A DNA stretch of 8,815 bases from Flavobacteriaceae bacterium. GTDB taxonomy: Bacteria > Bacteroidota > Bacteroidia > Flavobacteriales > Flavobacteriaceae. A program made the position numbers and the translations under genes. Below the pieces are notes generated by a model. It had not been told where the DNA came from. It did not search any database and saw only the letters and a program-made list of their open reading frames with translations. This document shows, one piece after another, positions 7,773 through 8,815 of the stretch (position 1 is the stretch's first letter; each line of letters begins with the position of its first letter). The DNA is taken from the NCBI GenBank assembly GCA_019090365.1, contig JAHRWC010000371.1:1-8815 (forward strand), read 5' to 3'.

Positions 7773-8237
7773 CTATTCTTGTTTACAACTAGACCTTCTT
7801 CTTGAATCTATTAAATGAACAATTTTCCATCCTTCATCTGTTTTAGCTAAAGTAAAAGCATTCGCTCCACAATGACTAAATTTATCATTTAACCAAAACT
7901 CATAAGGAGTCCAAACATGAGCTAAGTTTCCATCTATTTGAACATTATAGTCTAATAATCGTTCTTCCCATTTATCAGTTTCAGGTCGGCTACCAATCGC
8001 TTTTATAAAACCATCCATCATACTATCTACAATTCTATTGCTTCCATCTTTAGACGCAAAAACAGTTTGTGTTGCAATATTTCCTAATATAACAGATTTC
8101 ATTTGAATGGTATCTCCTTTATGAAATCCCTCAAAAAAAGTATCGATTACTTGTTTCGCATCATCTTCAGAAAAAGAATCTTGTGCAAATAAAACTGATG
8201 AAATCAGAAGTGAGAGAATAAATAGAATGCGCTTCAT
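7773..8237 (-). CDS. Secreted NTF2-like protein, putative lumazine-binding (Lumazine_bd_2-like) family
   Basis: This 154-residue protein begins with a clear signal peptide (MKRILFILSLLISSVLFAQ, Lys/Arg start, hydrophobic core, FAQ end typical of flavobacteria), so it is probably exported to the periplasm or beyond. The mature part has the cone-shaped NTF2-like pattern: a helix (DDAKQVIDTFFEGFHKGD), then beta strands ending in VWTPYEFWLNDKFSHCGANA and FTLAKTDEGWKIVHLIDSRR. The VWxPYxFxLxxxFSHCG...W+I block is what I associate with the 'putative lumazine-binding' family; no biochemical role is established that I know of. C123 and C151 are the only cysteines and could form a disulfide. I chose the ATG at 8237 because it starts the signal peptide; the longer in-frame ATG at 8288 adds 17 residues that would bury it and overlaps the promoter region. 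Function unknown. Confidence 0.82.
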   Translation of the reverse strand: MKRILFILSLLISSVLFAQDSFSEDDAKQVIDTFFEGFHKGDTIQMKSVILGNIATQTVFASKDGSNRIVDSMMDGFIKAIGSRPETDKWEERLLDYNVQIDGNLAHVWTPYEFWLNDKFSHCGANAFTLAKTDEGWKIVHLIDSRRRSSCKQE

Positions 8238-8263
8238 AATTAAATAATTTAATAATTGATTAC

Positions 8264-8271
8264 CAAAATTA
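8264..8271 (-). promoter_or_regulatory. Probable -7 element for the NTF2-like gene
   Basis: TAATTTTG on the minus strand matches TAnnTTTG and lies 26 nt before the chosen ATG at 8237. No good -33 TTG is seen. Its position excludes the longer ATG at 8288, which would lie upstream of the transcript start. One base separates it from the oppositely directed panB -7 element. Confidence 0.4.
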
Positions 8272-8272
8272 G

Positions 8273-8280
8273 TACTTTTG
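8273..8280 (+). promoter_or_regulatory. Probable -7 element for panB
   Basis: TACTTTTG matches TAnnTTTG, 24 nt before the panB ATG, implying a leader of under 20 nt. A TTG at 8256-8258 is only 14 nt away, shorter than the usual spacer, so the -33 half is uncertain. It lies back to back with the -7 element of the divergent gene, so the two promoters probably compete. Confidence 0.4.
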
Positions 8281-8304
8281 TTCCTCATTTTGTAATAAAT
8301 CTAT

Positions 8305-8815
8305 ATGTCGACAGCAAAAAAAGAGTATAAACGTGTGACTACTAAGACTTTAGTGGACATGAAACGTAGGGGTGAAAAAATTTCTATGCTTACAGCTTAT
8401 GATTATACCATGGCTAAAATTGTAGATAACGCCGGAATCGATGTTATTTTAGTAGGAGATTCTGCTTCTAATGTGATGGCGGGTCATGAAACTACTTTGC
8501 CTATTACTTTAGATCAGATGATTTATCATGCATCTTCAGTAGTTAGAGGAATTGAAAGAAGTCTTATTGTTGTTGATTTACCCTTCGGAACTTATCAAAG
8601 TGATCCGAAAGAGGCCTTACGTTCTGCAATACGTATCATGAAAGAAAGTGGAGGGCATTCAGTAAAAATGGAAGGCGGAAAAGAAATAAAAGATTCAATA
8701 AAAAGAATTTTAAATGCAGGTATTCCTGTGATGGGGCATTTAGGGCTTACTCCTCAATCCATCTATAAATTTGGAACCTATACAGTTCGAGCTAAAGAAG
8801 AAGAGGAAGCAGAAA
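8305..8815 (+). CDS. panB: 3-methyl-2-oxobutanoate hydroxymethyltransferase, 3'-truncated by window edge
   Basis: The first 170 residues of PanB (about 270 in full) are present and the frame runs off the right edge. PanB adds a hydroxymethyl group from 5,10-methylene-tetrahydrofolate to 2-oxoisovalerate, giving ketopantoate, the first committed step to pantothenate and coenzyme A. The motifs of the TIM-barrel enzyme are clear: [20 protein letters not shown], then [20 protein letters not shown] (D52 = E. coli Asp45), [10 protein letters not shown] (D91 = Asp84) and SVKMEGG (E123 = Glu114), the Mg2+/substrate ligands. The stretch [20 protein letters not shown] follows as expected. The ATG at 8305 gives the normal N-terminus. 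The flanking genes give no pathway context: no panC or panD is visible in the window. Identification is very secure. Confidence 0.97.
   Translation, partial: MSTAKKEYKRVTTKTLVDMKRRGEKISMLTAYDYTMAKIVDNAGIDVILVGDSASNVMAGHETTLPITLDQMIYHASSVVRGIERSLIVVDLPFGTYQSDPKEALRSAIRIMKESGGHSVKMEGGKEIKDSIKRILNAGIPVMGHLGLTPQSIYKFGTYTVRAKEEEEAE

Overview
The window looks like chromosome from a low-GC member of the Bacteroidota, most likely Flavobacteriaceae. The evidence is A/T-rich start contexts without Shine-Dalgarno sequences, repeated matches to the Bacteroidota -7 promoter element TAnnTTTG (twice with a TTG 19 nt upstream), a monomeric NADP-type isocitrate dehydrogenase, and the general character of the proteins. 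I cannot name a genus.

Layout. (1) 1-909, plus strand: the 3' part of an RluA/TruC-type tRNA pseudouridine synthase, then a GNAT acetyltransferase 1 nt later. (2) 910-1465: a good promoter, a compact leader that can fold into three nested stems, rplS (ribosomal protein bL19) and a clear intrinsic terminator. (3) 1466-2231: about 770 nt with no credible protein gene. It holds a good promoter (TTG-N19-TATATTTG), a roughly 575-nt stretch rich in helices (a possible end-closing helix, a GNRA-capped hairpin, a UUCG-capped hairpin and a possible loop-to-downstream pseudoknot), a terminator-like hairpin, and then the short upstream region of icd. I do not recognise this RNA; it lacks the hallmarks of tmRNA, RNase P RNA and SRP RNA. 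(4) 2232-4460: icd, ending in a terminator whose hairpin lies inside the last codons of the convergent umuC. (5) 4478-6144, minus strand: umuD-umuC, overlapping by ATGA. The polymerase looks intact, but the UmuD-like partner has Glu and Leu where E. coli UmuD has its Ser60/Lys97 dyad. Two palindromes sit over the umuDC promoter. (6) 6347-7771, plus strand: sdaA, a [4Fe-4S] L-serine dehydratase, with 1 nt between its stop and that of a convergent secreted NTF2-like (lumazine-binding-type) protein (7773-8237, minus). (7) 8305-8815, plus strand: the 5' part of panB.

How it fits together: most genes are housekeeping ones (ribosome and tRNA modification, TCA cycle, serine catabolism, pantothenate synthesis). 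They do not form one pathway. Parts that stand out are the structured RNA between rplS and icd, the apparently non-cleaving UmuD with its own operator pair, and the putative bL19 leader. All folding was done by eye, so RNA claims are hypotheses until covariation or transcript data are checked.
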